The notes under the pieces are model-generated. The model was not told where the DNA came from, made no database searches, and saw only the letters and a program-made list of their open reading frames with translations. Positions 9,085 to 20,669 of a stretch of DNA of 64,000 nucleotides are shown in pieces. Source of the stretch: Saxidomus purpurata (Eukaryota > Mollusca > Bivalvia > Venerida > Veneridae); NCBI GenBank assembly GCA_022818135.1, contig JAFMSR010000019.1, positions 31,666,879 through 31,730,878 on the forward strand, in the 5' to 3' direction. Position 1 is the stretch's first letter. The number at the start of each line of letters is the position of its first letter. A program made the translations under genes and the position numbers.

Positions 9085-12000
9085 CATTTATTGAAGAATT
9101 GGCCATTGTAGATCAGTTATATTTCATAAATGATTTGACACTATCTGACTTTGGTGTACATGAATTAACTGAGGAAATGAATTTTGAGTCTGATGATGAT
9201 AGTTCTGATTCTGTTGCTTGTGATTTTGACCCATCAGAAAGTGTTCTTGTCACAGAGTCGTTTTCGCAAATAAACATGCGGTTGTACAAAATTGTATGGG
9301 GGAGCCATGTAACAAAATAATTGACTTTCAGACTGTTATTAAACATAGGGAGTACTGCAACGAATTGTCACGAGAAGAACTTCATTCAGTACTCGAAGCA
9401 CAACTATCTGCCCATAGGTTTACTTGTCCCAAAACTCAAGCAAAGAAACGTAAATCTAAGGAACATGTATATGAAACCCCACCAGAAATATTTCTTCAGT
9501 GTAAAGCAAGTCTGTGAAACCCCACCAGAAATATTTCTTCAGTGTAAAGCAAGTCTGCCATCAAACTTTCTGTTTCAGCCACTCTATTGAAAGACACAAA
9601 TTACAGACAATAGCAAAATCACTACATGAAGATGGTCTTACATCTCACACACATGGTAACACTAGAAATGAACCAAAACACAGCCTTACATATGAAGACA
9701 GAGAGGAATCAAAACCTTTATCTGTAAATATGCACCTGATAATGCACTTCCCCTGCTTGAATTTTAAGGAGTCTACTGCAAGATTTTTTTTTTTGTAATT
9801 GTGCTTATTGGGTCCACCATCCTCATTCGAGGTATAGTCGGTACGACCCGCATTTCTACTGCAAGACATTTTGATATTTATATATATATGTGTAACTATT
9901 GCATGATGTTACTGGATTTGAAGTATTCGTCAAACTCTTTCTTAATAAGTTCTTCTACAATTTTTGACAATTCTGAATCTTTAACAAATTATCTTATTTT
10001 CATTTTGTAAACGGTAAAGTGTTATTCTTGTTAATTGTTGGTATCTAAAATAAAGGGATGTAATTCGGCAATACCAAAATTAAAGGGAAATAAAGATAAC
10101 AATACTGACACATTTGCCTTTGTGTGAGATGATTAAAGTGTACACATAAAATAGCAATAAATAATCTCAATAAATCTATATTAAAAGATATGTTTTTAAG
10201 GCAAAACATTTCACTCATAGTTAAAGTAAGAAGCAATTAGAAAACCAATGCATACTGTGTATATTGAGAAACAGTCTAAACATACTGTATTCAGTCTTTT
10301 TGCATAGATTGATTGATAAATTCATTTATTAACTATTTTCAGTAAATCCACCTTGTTCTGTTGCTGGAAAACTTCACTATTATTGGGATTTTGTGCAGCA
10401 AATACATTATCCTGAGTATCCTCATCACAGTCAGCAATGTGGGCCAATCTTTTTCAAGAGTGCAATGTGTTTGGCATTTGTTCTGAAGGCTCAGGTTTGT
10501 ATTTATAATAAATCATTATCTACTCTATTTGGTTTAATTCTTGTGTGTTTTTTTAAGGAAATGCTGCAGTTTGAAAGGCTCAGGAAGATATGATTATACA
10601 TGTACAGAATTTTATAAATATAGTAACCTGTACATTGAACTTTTTTATAAACCTTTTTGTAAATTATTAAAGCTGTTCAGTATCAAGACCCAGTAATAAA
10701 GATACATGTATATTTTAACTTTGAAATTAGTTATAGTATCTTCTACTCTAATAAAGACTCTAGTACTCTTTTTCTTGTACATGTACAAATGGTCTTATTT
10801 CTTCCCATTATTAAAATTATGACGTCATTTCAATTCACAATTATACAAATGTAAATAACTATTTGTCATACTTTTGGTGTAAATGTCTTTAGAAATACTA
10901 TAGTGATGATAAATATATGTTACACTTGGATATCTTTATAACTTCCTTTTTTAATTTCTATTCACGGTAACAATTTGCAGGAAAGCAAACATTCTATCTC
11001 ATTGAAGGGAGCCAATTATGTGGTCAGTATTGCTCACCATTATTTCCAGCATCACAGTCATGGAGAAACAGATATTCTGATCCACTTTGACAACTGTTGT
11101 GGCCAAAACAAGAACAATGTGGTTCTCTGGTACTCTATGTGGAGAGTTTTTTTAAGGTAAAAGATCATAGTCTGCACAGTTTTCAAAATATATAATTTTG
11201 GCTTGTCTGAGTATTACAAGATAAAGAAATAAAGAATAATTGATAAAGAGGCAAACAGATAAATTTTATAGTCTAAAAATCAAGTGCACTCTAAGAGTAG
11301 TTGAAGGCAGTCAGTTTTCCAGCATTGTTGATAATGATAATTTTTTTACTGTTAAGAATGTGAATTATTGTGGTCATATTGAAATTTCAAATACTGACAA
11401 GTGTTATGATCAAGGAACAAAATATATGCTTCTAAAAATGAGCTTTAACTTGAAAATCAAAGCTTCAGACATGAAATTATGTTTTACACTTGTGTAGGTT
11501 TACATCAGTCAGTTGAATTATCAATGATGATAGCAGGACACACAAAGTTTAAGCCTGACTGGCATTTTGGTTTGTGGAAAAGGAGGTAATTTGATTCTTA
11601 TACTTACTTTTAGTGTACATTTGAGAATTTTTGCCTTACTTGATTTTGGTATCTTGTTTGTCAATGTAATTCATGAATTTCATGACATTGTATATTATTT
11701 TAGGTAGTTTTTAACACCTTGCTTATATATAGCCTGTAAAATAAGTGGTTACAAACCTTAAGCAATCGTTGAAAATGAACCCAAAGATGTGAAAACCATT
11801 GTCTCTACCATATACACCTAATACAACTTATGAATTTTTAACTGTAATTTAAAGGTGCAATATGTCATTGTATATTAATTTATCTGTTATAATCTCTTAT
11901 AACTCTGTATAGAGTGGTCATTTACAATTATGTTAGTCATATAATATATATGATTTTTATTATAAAATTTGTGATGTAAATGAAAGAGACTTTAATAAAA

Positions 12001-12715
12001 TATTTGAACTTGAAATATTTGAACCTAATGTTAATACAGGTTTAACAATTTCATATTAATCATATTCGTGGATATGCTAAATTATTCATGCCTCATGAAT
12101 ACTTAACAGACATGAGTGAAACTTACAGTATGGAACCAAATCAGTATCATACAAGTTTTTATGCGTGCAAATGTTAGAATTCTTTTCAAAAGATTTGTTT
12201 CTTCCATTTAAAATTATGGTGTTTTTTTTACAGATGGAGAAACAGTAATGCGGAGACAATGGCTGACATTGCACATAAAGATTCATCAAAAAGTGAGCAT
12301 GCTATTGCACAGCTTGTTGGAGATATGGCAACACCTGTTTTTTTCTATGAGTGGAGAGATTTACTGAAGTGTTATGTTAAACCATTGAAAAACGTAACAA
12401 AATACCACCACTTTAAGATCTCAAGTGATGAACCAGGCATTGTAACTTGCAAAATTTCAGCAAATAGTGAAGAAGTTAAGGTCAACCTGTTGGGAAAAAA
12501 TTGTTGAAATCACGCTAGAATTACCAGAATTATCTTAAGTTCCAGGAATGGATTAAGCATGTCAATGGTATTTGTATGAATCCATAAGACAATTTTGTAG
12601 TACTCCAGAATCAAAAGACAGCTGTTGTCCGAAACCTGTGGTACCAAAAATAAAGAGATCAAGCTCTGTGATGATAAATCATCCTGTAGAAACATTCCTT
12701 CAGGTACCGTAGTAA
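9085..12715 (+). pseudogene. Decayed DUF7869-type transposase gene
   Basis: Recognisable blocks in order: acidic head (HELTEEMNFESDDDSSD, 9160-9230); SREELHSVLEAQLSAHRF (9375-9420); QVCHQTFCFSHSIERHKLQ then LHEDGLTSHTHGNTRNEPKH (9545-9700); exon 10343-10494 (KLHYYWDFVQQIHYPE); exon 10981-11156 (HFDNCCGQNKNNVVLWYSMW, the motif I associate with the catalytic acidic core); exon 11498-11585 (AGHTKFKPDWHFGLWKRR); exon 12234-12715 (ETMADIAHKD, KYHHFKISSDEPGIVTC, then QWYLYESIRQFC after a shift). Exons are bounded by AG and GT. Frameshifts near 9300, 9515, 9705, 10462 and 12497 and a TAA near 12537 show it is dead. Confidence 0.7.
9473..9558 (+). repeat. 43-bp tandem duplication in the transposase frame
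   Basis: Two adjacent copies of a unit beginning GAAACCCCACCAGAAATA and ending AAGCAAGTCTGT. Since 43 is not a multiple of three, it shifts the frame and ends the upstream part with a stop right after the first copy (CKASL then TGA). Confidence 0.85.
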
Positions 12716-13789
12716 AAGGAAGTGTCTCTTACTGAACTAAAGTGTTCATAACATATTCTCAGACAGTACTATAATGTCACAGTGTGGTTGTATTTTCAGA
12801 ATGGTTCATTATTGAAGACATTTTTAAATAAGCTACCTGATGGGGGAAACATAAAGTTGCCACTTTGGCCGTCCGTCCCACATTCATTTCTGGGCTATTC
12901 CGCAACTACTTGCGGGAGTTAAACAATTCCTGATGTTCATAAATAGTGTTTAATAAAGGCAATTGTTGTCCGCTCTGTTTCTCAGCAGTCAATGATTGTG
13001 ATTTAACAGTACTTCATTAGAAGCTTAAATACTTACGAGTAAACAAAATGTAAATATTATCAAAATGTCTAAGCATGGCTATAAATTACCTCCCTTTATT
13101 GTATTTTCTAAATTCAGTTATCTTCCTTTACTGTACAAAATTATGTTTGTCTTGGACATTACTCGATATCGTTGTTTACTGAAGATACCATGTATTATTA
13201 ATTACGTATCAGAACTACTGATACGAGACAGTTGTTATACATAATATCTGTGTACAGTTGAGTTCTGCAAAGAACCATTGATTGATACGGATGTATTTGT
13301 TATAACATTTTGATATATAATACAAAGTGTTGCTTTCTATAGGCCTGAAATGATATACATAGTTTGTGGTTGTTTTTTACAGTCTTATTGTTGAGTTGAA
13401 TTTAGCTTTGGCCATTTTTGTATTTTTTTTCATGTCAGATCTAGATAATTTTTGGATTTTGTTTGTTATATGACTGTAGAGATTGGTTTAGAACAAATTA
13501 CTCTCTGGTTACTATAGTAACATACAGACTTATATTTGAGAGCAACAGATTGTTTAATAAATAAAAACAGATAAGTGCTGAAAATGAGTTTAATGATTTC
13601 AAAAAGTACTACTACAGTTCTCATATGATTCAAACTAAAATTTGCATAATGTCATACTTTTACTTGATAAATGAATTCTTTTTTGCTAATGAAAAAGCAT
13701 GTGGCATAGATGTAAATTATTAAAACTGTAATAGAATTTAATATTGTTTTCACTTTAGGGCAATAGTATTTACTAAACCTAAGTTTTAA
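12716..13789. other. Noncoding 3' part of the transposon
   Basis: AT-rich, without long frames on either strand or splice-consistent exons in the transposase frame. Probably 3' untranslated and intervening sequence of the element. Confidence 0.4.
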
Positions 13790-14480
13790 TACAAGGTTTT
13801 GAAATAAAAAAATACATGTCACTTTATCACTTTTGATACAGAACATAACAAGTATTTGCAACTAACATAATATAGTTCTGTTGCCATGGTTACAATGAAG
13901 TGAACTTCTGATATGTCAGAGTTTTTAGTGATTGTGGAACTATTAAAATAGCACTATACTTAACATCTTCTATTTTAACTTTTAACATTTTATTATGTCA
14001 ATGTATATTCATTACTGGATATAAAATTCAGAGATTTTGAATGTTTTTTGTTATTCGCAAAAATGTGGTGGTCTTATAAGAATGCCCATAGTAGTGGAAG
14101 TTGTAAAGGACTGCAACAGCATTAAAAATAGTTAAATAAGGCAATACAAATCAATAAAAGTTAGTTTTGAAAAAAGGTTTCAAATAAAGAATGCAGCGTG
14201 TCACTTTATTACATTTGATACAAATATAACAGTTTCTACAACGTACATAATTTTATTTCTGTTGCCATGGTAACAATGAGGGTGGACTTATGATATGTCT
14301 GAATTTGTAGCGATTAATATATGCATTTGCACCTATTAAAACAGTATTACACTAAATATCTTTTGACTTAACTATTTCTTTTTATGTCAGAGTATATCCA
14401 ACATTTAACATAAAATTGAGAGACTTGGGGTGTTTTTGATATTCACGCAAATACAGTGGCCTTAGAAAAAAGTCCACAGT
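13790..14480 (+). repeat. Subterminal tandem repeat of the transposon, period about 382 bp
   Basis: GTCACTTTAT blocks at 13818 and 14200, TCTGTTGCCATGGT blocks at about 13878 and 14258, and TAAAATTCAGAGA/TAAAATTGAGAGA blocks follow in the same order with a constant offset near 382. Two diverged units occupy most of the 3' noncoding end. Subterminal repeats often bind transposase in DNA transposons; that role is inferred here. Confidence 0.65.
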
Positions 14481-15477
14481 AACAAAACTAAATGATAGAT
14501 GTCCGAAATATTTTCAGAAATTATTTAGTATAGATAGCTCTTTCAGAAAATAGAAAAAACAGAAAATGTGGTTTTTCCTCATTTGGCCTCATTTTCTCAG
14601 GCATGGTCACATATATGCTACGATTTCTGAAAGAGGGTTACAATGTTTTGTATGCAGATACGGACAGTGTGTGGCTACGAAACCCTTTCCTATACTTTAA
14701 AGGATTGTCTGATATTTGGGCACAAACTGAAAACAATGGAGAGAGAGTTTGTGCTGGATTTATTGGTGTAAGAAGCAGTACTCAAACTATTGAACTTGTG
14801 AAACGATGGGAAATGGAATTAAAAGCAAAGTCACAACGAAATCAACCGATCTTCAACGAGTTAATTAAACAATCGTGTGTTCATGTTTCCTCTTTGGATG
14901 AAGGGCTATTCATTGGTGGTCCGCAAGCATTTCACAAAACACAAGAACAATGGAATCATGTAGTCATGTTGCATGCTACGTTCTGCTATGGATACGAAGA
15001 AAAGGTTGCCTTCTTCAAAAAATGGAATTTGTGGTTTGCAAGTCGCAATAAAAGAGACCACCTAGCTTAACTTATTATTTCAAATACACTTTTTTGTCGA
15101 TTTGTCACACAGGAAATGTTTCGTACAATTCTTGCCACTCAAAACAGGATGAAGTCAAAAATACGTTTTACTGTCTTTAACATTTAGAAATAAACAACAA
15201 GATCTAGTTTTTCCATATCTTGCGTAGGTATATTAAAGTGTGTTAATGCAAAGAGACATTTCTTAACAATCATACATACATTTATATAACCAACGGATTC
15301 CTAGATGAGTGTTCTAGGAGCTACATGAAGTTTAGTTTTTTTCAGATTTCAATTTTGTTTTGAAAATGTGAATTGGGGTTTAGATCTAAGGGTGTTTCTA
15401 AATTATTTCAGATGCAAAAAAGGTCTTAAATTTCCTGACGCTTCTATTTTAGATTGTTTCTATATTACAGTAGACCC

Positions 15478-16597
15478 TAGAAATTCGGCCTTGGGCGTGA
15501 GAAAATTGACCAGAATGTTGAGGTGACCGGATTTTTAGGGAATGAGCTATCTAATTTCCATTCCTCTAGTTAGTCCTGTATACGGGATATCTATACATTT
15601 ATATGAATCATGGGGGTTACTTTGCAACATGGTTGTCTTTGATAAAATTCATAATACACATTTAAATTCATGTCAAAGTCGGTACAACATACAATTAACA
15701 TTCACAGCATTTAGAACCGCAATACCAAAATATCAGCAGCATCCATGTCGTGCAGTCTAAAGCCCAAGTAAATATTTGTTAAAATCAAGTAAATGCCCTT
15801 TCTGTTCAGCATATAAGGGGGTAAGAGTGAGGTTAGGTGCGCACCATAAACCGGTTTAAGCTCCCCAGTGGTGTTTTTGCCACTGACCGTTCCAAGGCGG
15901 TGCCCCACTGTGTTCCTTTAATTGTTCGTTTTGTCCTCGTGTGTTTGCTTTGTATGCTAGTGTGTGTTGGTGGTGTATATGTGTGTGTGTACTTGATTGT
16001 GTGTGTGTGTGTGTCGTGTGTGTGTGCGTGTGCGTGTGTGTGTGTGTGTTGGTGGTGTGCACTTCTGGGTGCTGTGGGGTTCGTTTTGGGGAGGCTGCGT
16101 TTTTGGTACGTGGCATTCCCTGTTTGATATTATTTTTGTTTTTATATATATATATATATATAAAAGATGATCACTTTTGAAAAAGTAGATCGGTGCTTTC
16201 TGTTTCATCTTGTTTTCCCTTCCTTTCTTTTACAACGTTTTGAACTGCCTTTTAAATATAGGTCGATTTTGAAAGTTTAACAATCATGAGAATGAATAAA
16301 ATTCCTAACACTTTCGATACACAAAATGTACATTTGAGTCAGTTGATAATCCAACCACTCGTGCTTTGTGACAGACTGTTAAAATTAGATAACCGCTAAC
16401 AAATATGTTCACGCCTTTGGCACATTAGACGGCACACCAGACAGCGACCGAAGAATGAGAGAAATATTTACAAATAAAAATATAGACCGGAATTCGGAAT
16501 TTTCAAGGACCGGATTTATGGTGCTTCTTGAACAATGATGCTACTGGAGAGAAAGGGTGACCGTATTTATAAGAGTCCGGAATTTTGGAGTCTACTG
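15478..16597. mobile_element. TIR-bounded element behind GT77 copy 2
   Basis: CAGTAGACCCTAG at the left and GGAGTCTACTG at the right are near-complementary and each is flanked by TA, as in Tc1/mariner/pogo-type elements. It contains the CA-core retroposon at 15809-16142 and no open frame of its own. Behind copy 1 only the left end survives (3533 onward). Confidence 0.5.
15809..16142 (+). mobile_element. CA-core retroposon, longest copy
   Basis: Inserted in an (AT)n tract that is uninterrupted in the paralogue at about 3870-3882. This copy shows the most 5' sequence: GGGGGTAAGAGTGAGG, then CCGGTTTAAGCTCCCC (faintly like a polymerase III B box), TTTTTGCCACTGACCGTTCC, a (GT)n core, and the constant tail. 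Total about 330 bp. No protein is encoded; frames over the GT core are artefacts. Confidence 0.75.
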
Positions 16598-16604
16598 TAT
16601 TTAT

Positions 16605-19600
16605 ATTTTTCAAGATTATGTTCATCAGCAATCCTTAGATTATCACAAAATTGAATTTTGACAACCTGCGTACTTTTTCAATTTCATGTTCTAATTTGTT
16701 TTCTTTTATGGCAGTATATACGAGTGAAGACTTACTATCACATTTTTATGCTGTTTAATTGTTCTTTTGTATTTAGTAATTTTTCATTTGCCTTGGTTTT
16801 AGTTCAGATATATCTCCATTTATTTAATCCCATGCCTGTATGTGTTGCCTATATTTCAAATTGACATGCTTTAAATTGCTCGTAGTTTAGTGTAATTGCT
16901 TTTACAGCTGCTCGGTCTAAGAGTTTGGTAAAAATAAAGTCTGAAATCAACACATTTTAGAACGCAACATCAAATTATTAGGTTTTAGTATACATTCCTG
17001 TAGAGTATTTGCGTATTTTGGAAATTAAACACTAGCAAGTGATAAAGCGTTGCATATGCTTTTGATATTCCAATATAGCGGTGCCGTCGAGCCAAGCTCA
17101 CCAATTTCTCAAATTGCTATGTATATTTTTACATATGTTGTTGATTCTAGCCATTACTTTTACATTGTTTAATTGTATCATTTTTGAGCATTTTTCATAG
17201 GAACCTCTGAACGAACAGACCTCATACATTTCATCTCCTACAGGTGATTATTGTTGACCAGTTGAAAGTTATGATACCTGTTGTTAAGTCGGCACATATC
17301 TTATATACATTTGTAGTTAATGTTAATTGTTTTGAAATAAAGTTTTTATTTCGTTAAAATAAATTTCTTGTATCTTTTATAAGTAAGACACACTGCAAGT
17401 CATTGATCAGAAATTAAAGATGAAATATTATATCTGCCGTATATCTTATGACTTTTAACATCTTATCTGTTAACCGTCAAGTTTTGACAGTATTTCACAA
17501 GAGTGATTTTTATGTCACCTTACAGTTAAAAGAATGCTGATTCACAAACAATATGGCCTTAAAAGGGAGGGATTCTATTCCCAAAATGTTTTGTTTTTTT
17601 TTTAACTATAAATGTTTTATCTTCTTAAACCGTCGGACCAATTTGGAGAAAAACAAGAAATGATTATGAGCCGTTCAACCAAACGTCTTCAAAGGAAGCT
17701 GACTCATCAGTAAAACGTTACCGACAGGGGGGAGAGGGGGGCACATTTCCCAATAAACCTGTATATTTAACTTAACAGTCTCCTCAGATACCAAAAGTTA
17801 CATACTGCAGTTATTACATAGAATTTGTCTTTTTATGTCCATCTACAAAACTTGTTTACCTGTTTGTAGATATTCTAGCTAAATATATAGTAACAGTACT
17901 GTCAACTGTATTATTTACCACTTTAGCCGTTCGGTTCCATTTCGTTTGCGGTTCGTTTGTGTTTGCGCTCTAGTTAGGTTTGTCCACAACCGTTCACCGG
18001 ACAGAACGTTCATCGAACCGTTTCAATTTATTACTGTATTTAGCAGTTCTGCAAATTCATTTCCTGACTCCACTCACAATTATTTTTCGTTTAAAATCGT
18101 TAACCAGCGACAACAAATGACGCTTTTTACAGAGACAGCGGAAAAGTACTATGAAATTGAAAAGAGGCAATTAATTGTCAGTTGGTATATAAAAAGCCTA
18201 TTAGTAGATTAACACCTCACTGGTAATTTATCGTTACGCATTCTTAATTAAATTTATTTTGTAAATTAGGACCTCAAGCAAAAGCTGCTTGATCTCAACT
18301 TCAAAGCCGCTCTGCTTGACTGGTCAGACTTCACGATACATGTATGATCTACCTAACTGGCTTCAGGCAATATAATATGGTAAAACTTGTTCAATAGATA
18401 AAATATCACTGTCGTCTGATATTGTCATCACCATTATTTGATAATTTAGCTAGGTTCGTTTTAGTTGTAACTGTAATACAAGAGCTTTCACTGAAGATCT
18501 TTAAAATACCCCCTCATGCACTCCTTGTCACAAAGGTTTTTTTCATTACTCTAATCTCGATGACTATATGATAAACGTCTGTTACATGCTCAATAAACAC
18601 AGGACACAAAATTTAGTCACATGTTTTACATGTCGTGTTGATAATGTTAACATTTACTAAAGTTTCATGTAAATCTTTCAAAGGTTCAAGGAAGTACAGT
18701 TTCATGACCTTTGAACCCCTCAATGTGACTTTGACCTTGGTCATCTTTATGGCATAACCTTCTGGCCCCAACTGTAAAGAAAAGCATTCAAGGGGTTTAG
18801 GAAAAATAGTAATGTCTTTGACCCCGGAGTGTTATCTTAAGCTTAGCTAAGGGGTTTGAACATGGGTTCTGCACGTCAGATGAGATGTACATTTGACCCA
18901 AATATAACGAGATATGGAGCGGATGTCAAATACTGTGACCTTGACCTCTAGATGACGGGATTGGAGCATGCGAACTACACGCCGCCTTGATGAGATAAAC
19001 ATTTGACCCGAGTTGCATGATATTGCTTCAAAGGTTTTAAGGCGATATGGAGCAAACATGGAGCCAACCGACCTTAGACAAGCTGACACCACTGTTGGTG
19101 GGTATAATCATACATTTAATCAAATGCATAATGTTATGTTAATTGAAACAATAAATTGTAATTATATGTAGAAAAGTTTCATGAAAAGTTTGCATGTAAA
19201 AGTACTTGTTACTCGTAATTAACCTGCAACAAAATTGACCGCTATCTTTAACAAAACATTCGAACGTTGCATTTCATATGGAATGTACATGTCTTAAATA
19301 GCACAATATTTTAGTAATATCGACAAAGAGTAAGATAAAATATGGAAGAAACATACACGTTAACATTGTTTTAGAATAATTAGGAGACATTTTTGTCATT
19401 ATTCTATTTGTAAATTAATTATTCTATATGCCAATATCTAAAAAGCAAATAATACTCTAATTATTTTTAATTGCTTGATTCTTTGATATTCTAAGTATTT
19501 TAGGAAAATTGTGCAAGAATTAGACTATAAAAACACTACAAACATGTATATCAAGTTATTCTCTATTTTCTTCGATTGGATAAAAAAGATTTGTTTCTCA

Positions 19601-20669
19601 CCGTATTGTTTATCGTGAAGTGACGTTTCATAAAATGTTCAAGTCGTGCAATATCTTTCGGCATCTTCTGTCATAATTATGTAACAAATGTTATTTGTGT
19701 AACTTGGTCGCCGTGATGTTCGGGTATATTTTAAAGAGAAAGTGCAACATATTGAAAAACACGTAAATCTACATGTAATTATATTTTATTTTATTTTTAA
19801 ATTTTCTCATTTTCCTGTAAATGTACAGTTCCACAGATGTTGTCTATGTGGAGGACCTAACCTATTAATATAGTGTATTACTGATTGTAACTGTTCTAAA
19901 TGACTCATTGAGAATGTTATCTTAACCAGATAGTTATAATGATTTTAAACATTTCTATCATATAAAATTATTCAGTAGAAATTACAAGTGAGTCAATAAA
20001 CTGTTTTCAAGATTCTAAATGTCATCTTAATAATGCTCATTAAGAAGCAATATTTAAATATCGTGCAGAGCCTCCTATTTCCCAGCCTTCATCATTTCTA
20101 ACAGCAAATGATGAAAAAGTGCACACTTTTTTGCCTCATAACTGTTCTCCAAATTTTAGTAAAGCTATGTCTCCACATATAGGTGACGCTATGTCTTTGA
20201 AGACAAAGAAGGCGTAGAGTGTAAATTGGCTATATTGCATCATTTAAAACGATTCTTTATCTAAAAGGATCTAGTTACGTGAGCCTTATTGAGCCTACTG
20301 CTGACAAAACACCAGTCTAGTGCAGACCTAGACTATACACACAATTTATTTTGATTAACCAGCCATTACCTTTTCGCGTGATTATTTTTAAACAGCCTAT
20401 AAGCATGGTCCTTTCATGCGTAACAACGCAAACAAAGACGTGTTCATGCGAAATAAGCATATTCAATTGTACAACGTGTAAAGCGCATACCATGTCGAAA
20501 AGTACTGCAGTAACGTCGCGATACGAACATTGAAATGAATAGTTATATACAAATGGGGGATATAACATGAAATCAAAGGCGTTATCACATGAAATGGACA
20601 AAATAAAGTTTTAACACGAAATACATCATTTTACGAAAGTCAATTTAAGTTATATTTGGAGTTTTAAAT
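16605..20669. other. Intergenic, no gene seen
   Basis: Contains a decayed relative of the AGCTGCTCG MITE (about 16913-17170), a pyrimidine/GGGGG patch near 17725, and the repeat at 18650-19090. I find no exon series with consistent phases on either strand. Confidence 0.4.
18650..19090. repeat. Diverged 'tgaccttgacc' bivalve-type repeat
   Basis: Repeated short phrases (TGACTTTGACCTTGG, TGACCTTGACCTCTAG, ACATTTGACCC twice, GATATGGAGC twice) give a loose tandem structure. I recall this phrase set as a very common dispersed repeat in bivalve genomes. Open frames across it are not genes. Confidence 0.55.

Larger units (their letters stand above)
8447..14611 (+). mobile_element. DUF7869-type DNA transposon, about 6.2 kb, inside GT77 copy 2
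   Basis: Ends carry imperfect terminal inverted repeats: TGTGAC...GAGAAAA..AGGCCAAATG at 8447-8481 pairs with the complement of 14577-14611 (27 of 35 positions by hand). Against the uninterrupted paralogue, the flanks fit a TA duplication (8445-8446 and 14612-14613); shifting the border by one base gives four bases, ATAT. Inside is a decayed, intron-containing transposase-like gene (about 9085-12715) and a subterminal tandem repeat (13790-14480). DUF7869 proteins with a DNCxGQNKNN motif are widespread in cnidarians and molluscs; I recall them as transposon-like but do not know a superfamily name. Confidence 0.75.
7992..15070 (+). pseudogene. GT77-like gene copy 2, split by a DNA transposon
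   Basis: The 5' half (7992-8446) encodes the signal anchor, NAT/NQT stem and first half of the catalytic domain, ending SARPTY. The 3' half (14614-15070) resumes at MLRFLKEGYNVLYADTDS and runs open to the stop, ending KRDHLA (one residue longer than copy 1). Apart from the 6.2-kb insertion there is no stop or frameshift in either half, so the gene was probably intact when hit. Transposon bases add a short false C-terminus to the first half (stop near 8490) and a false MVT start to the second. A transcript could make a protein only if the element were spliced out, for which I see no precise signal. Confidence 0.85.
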
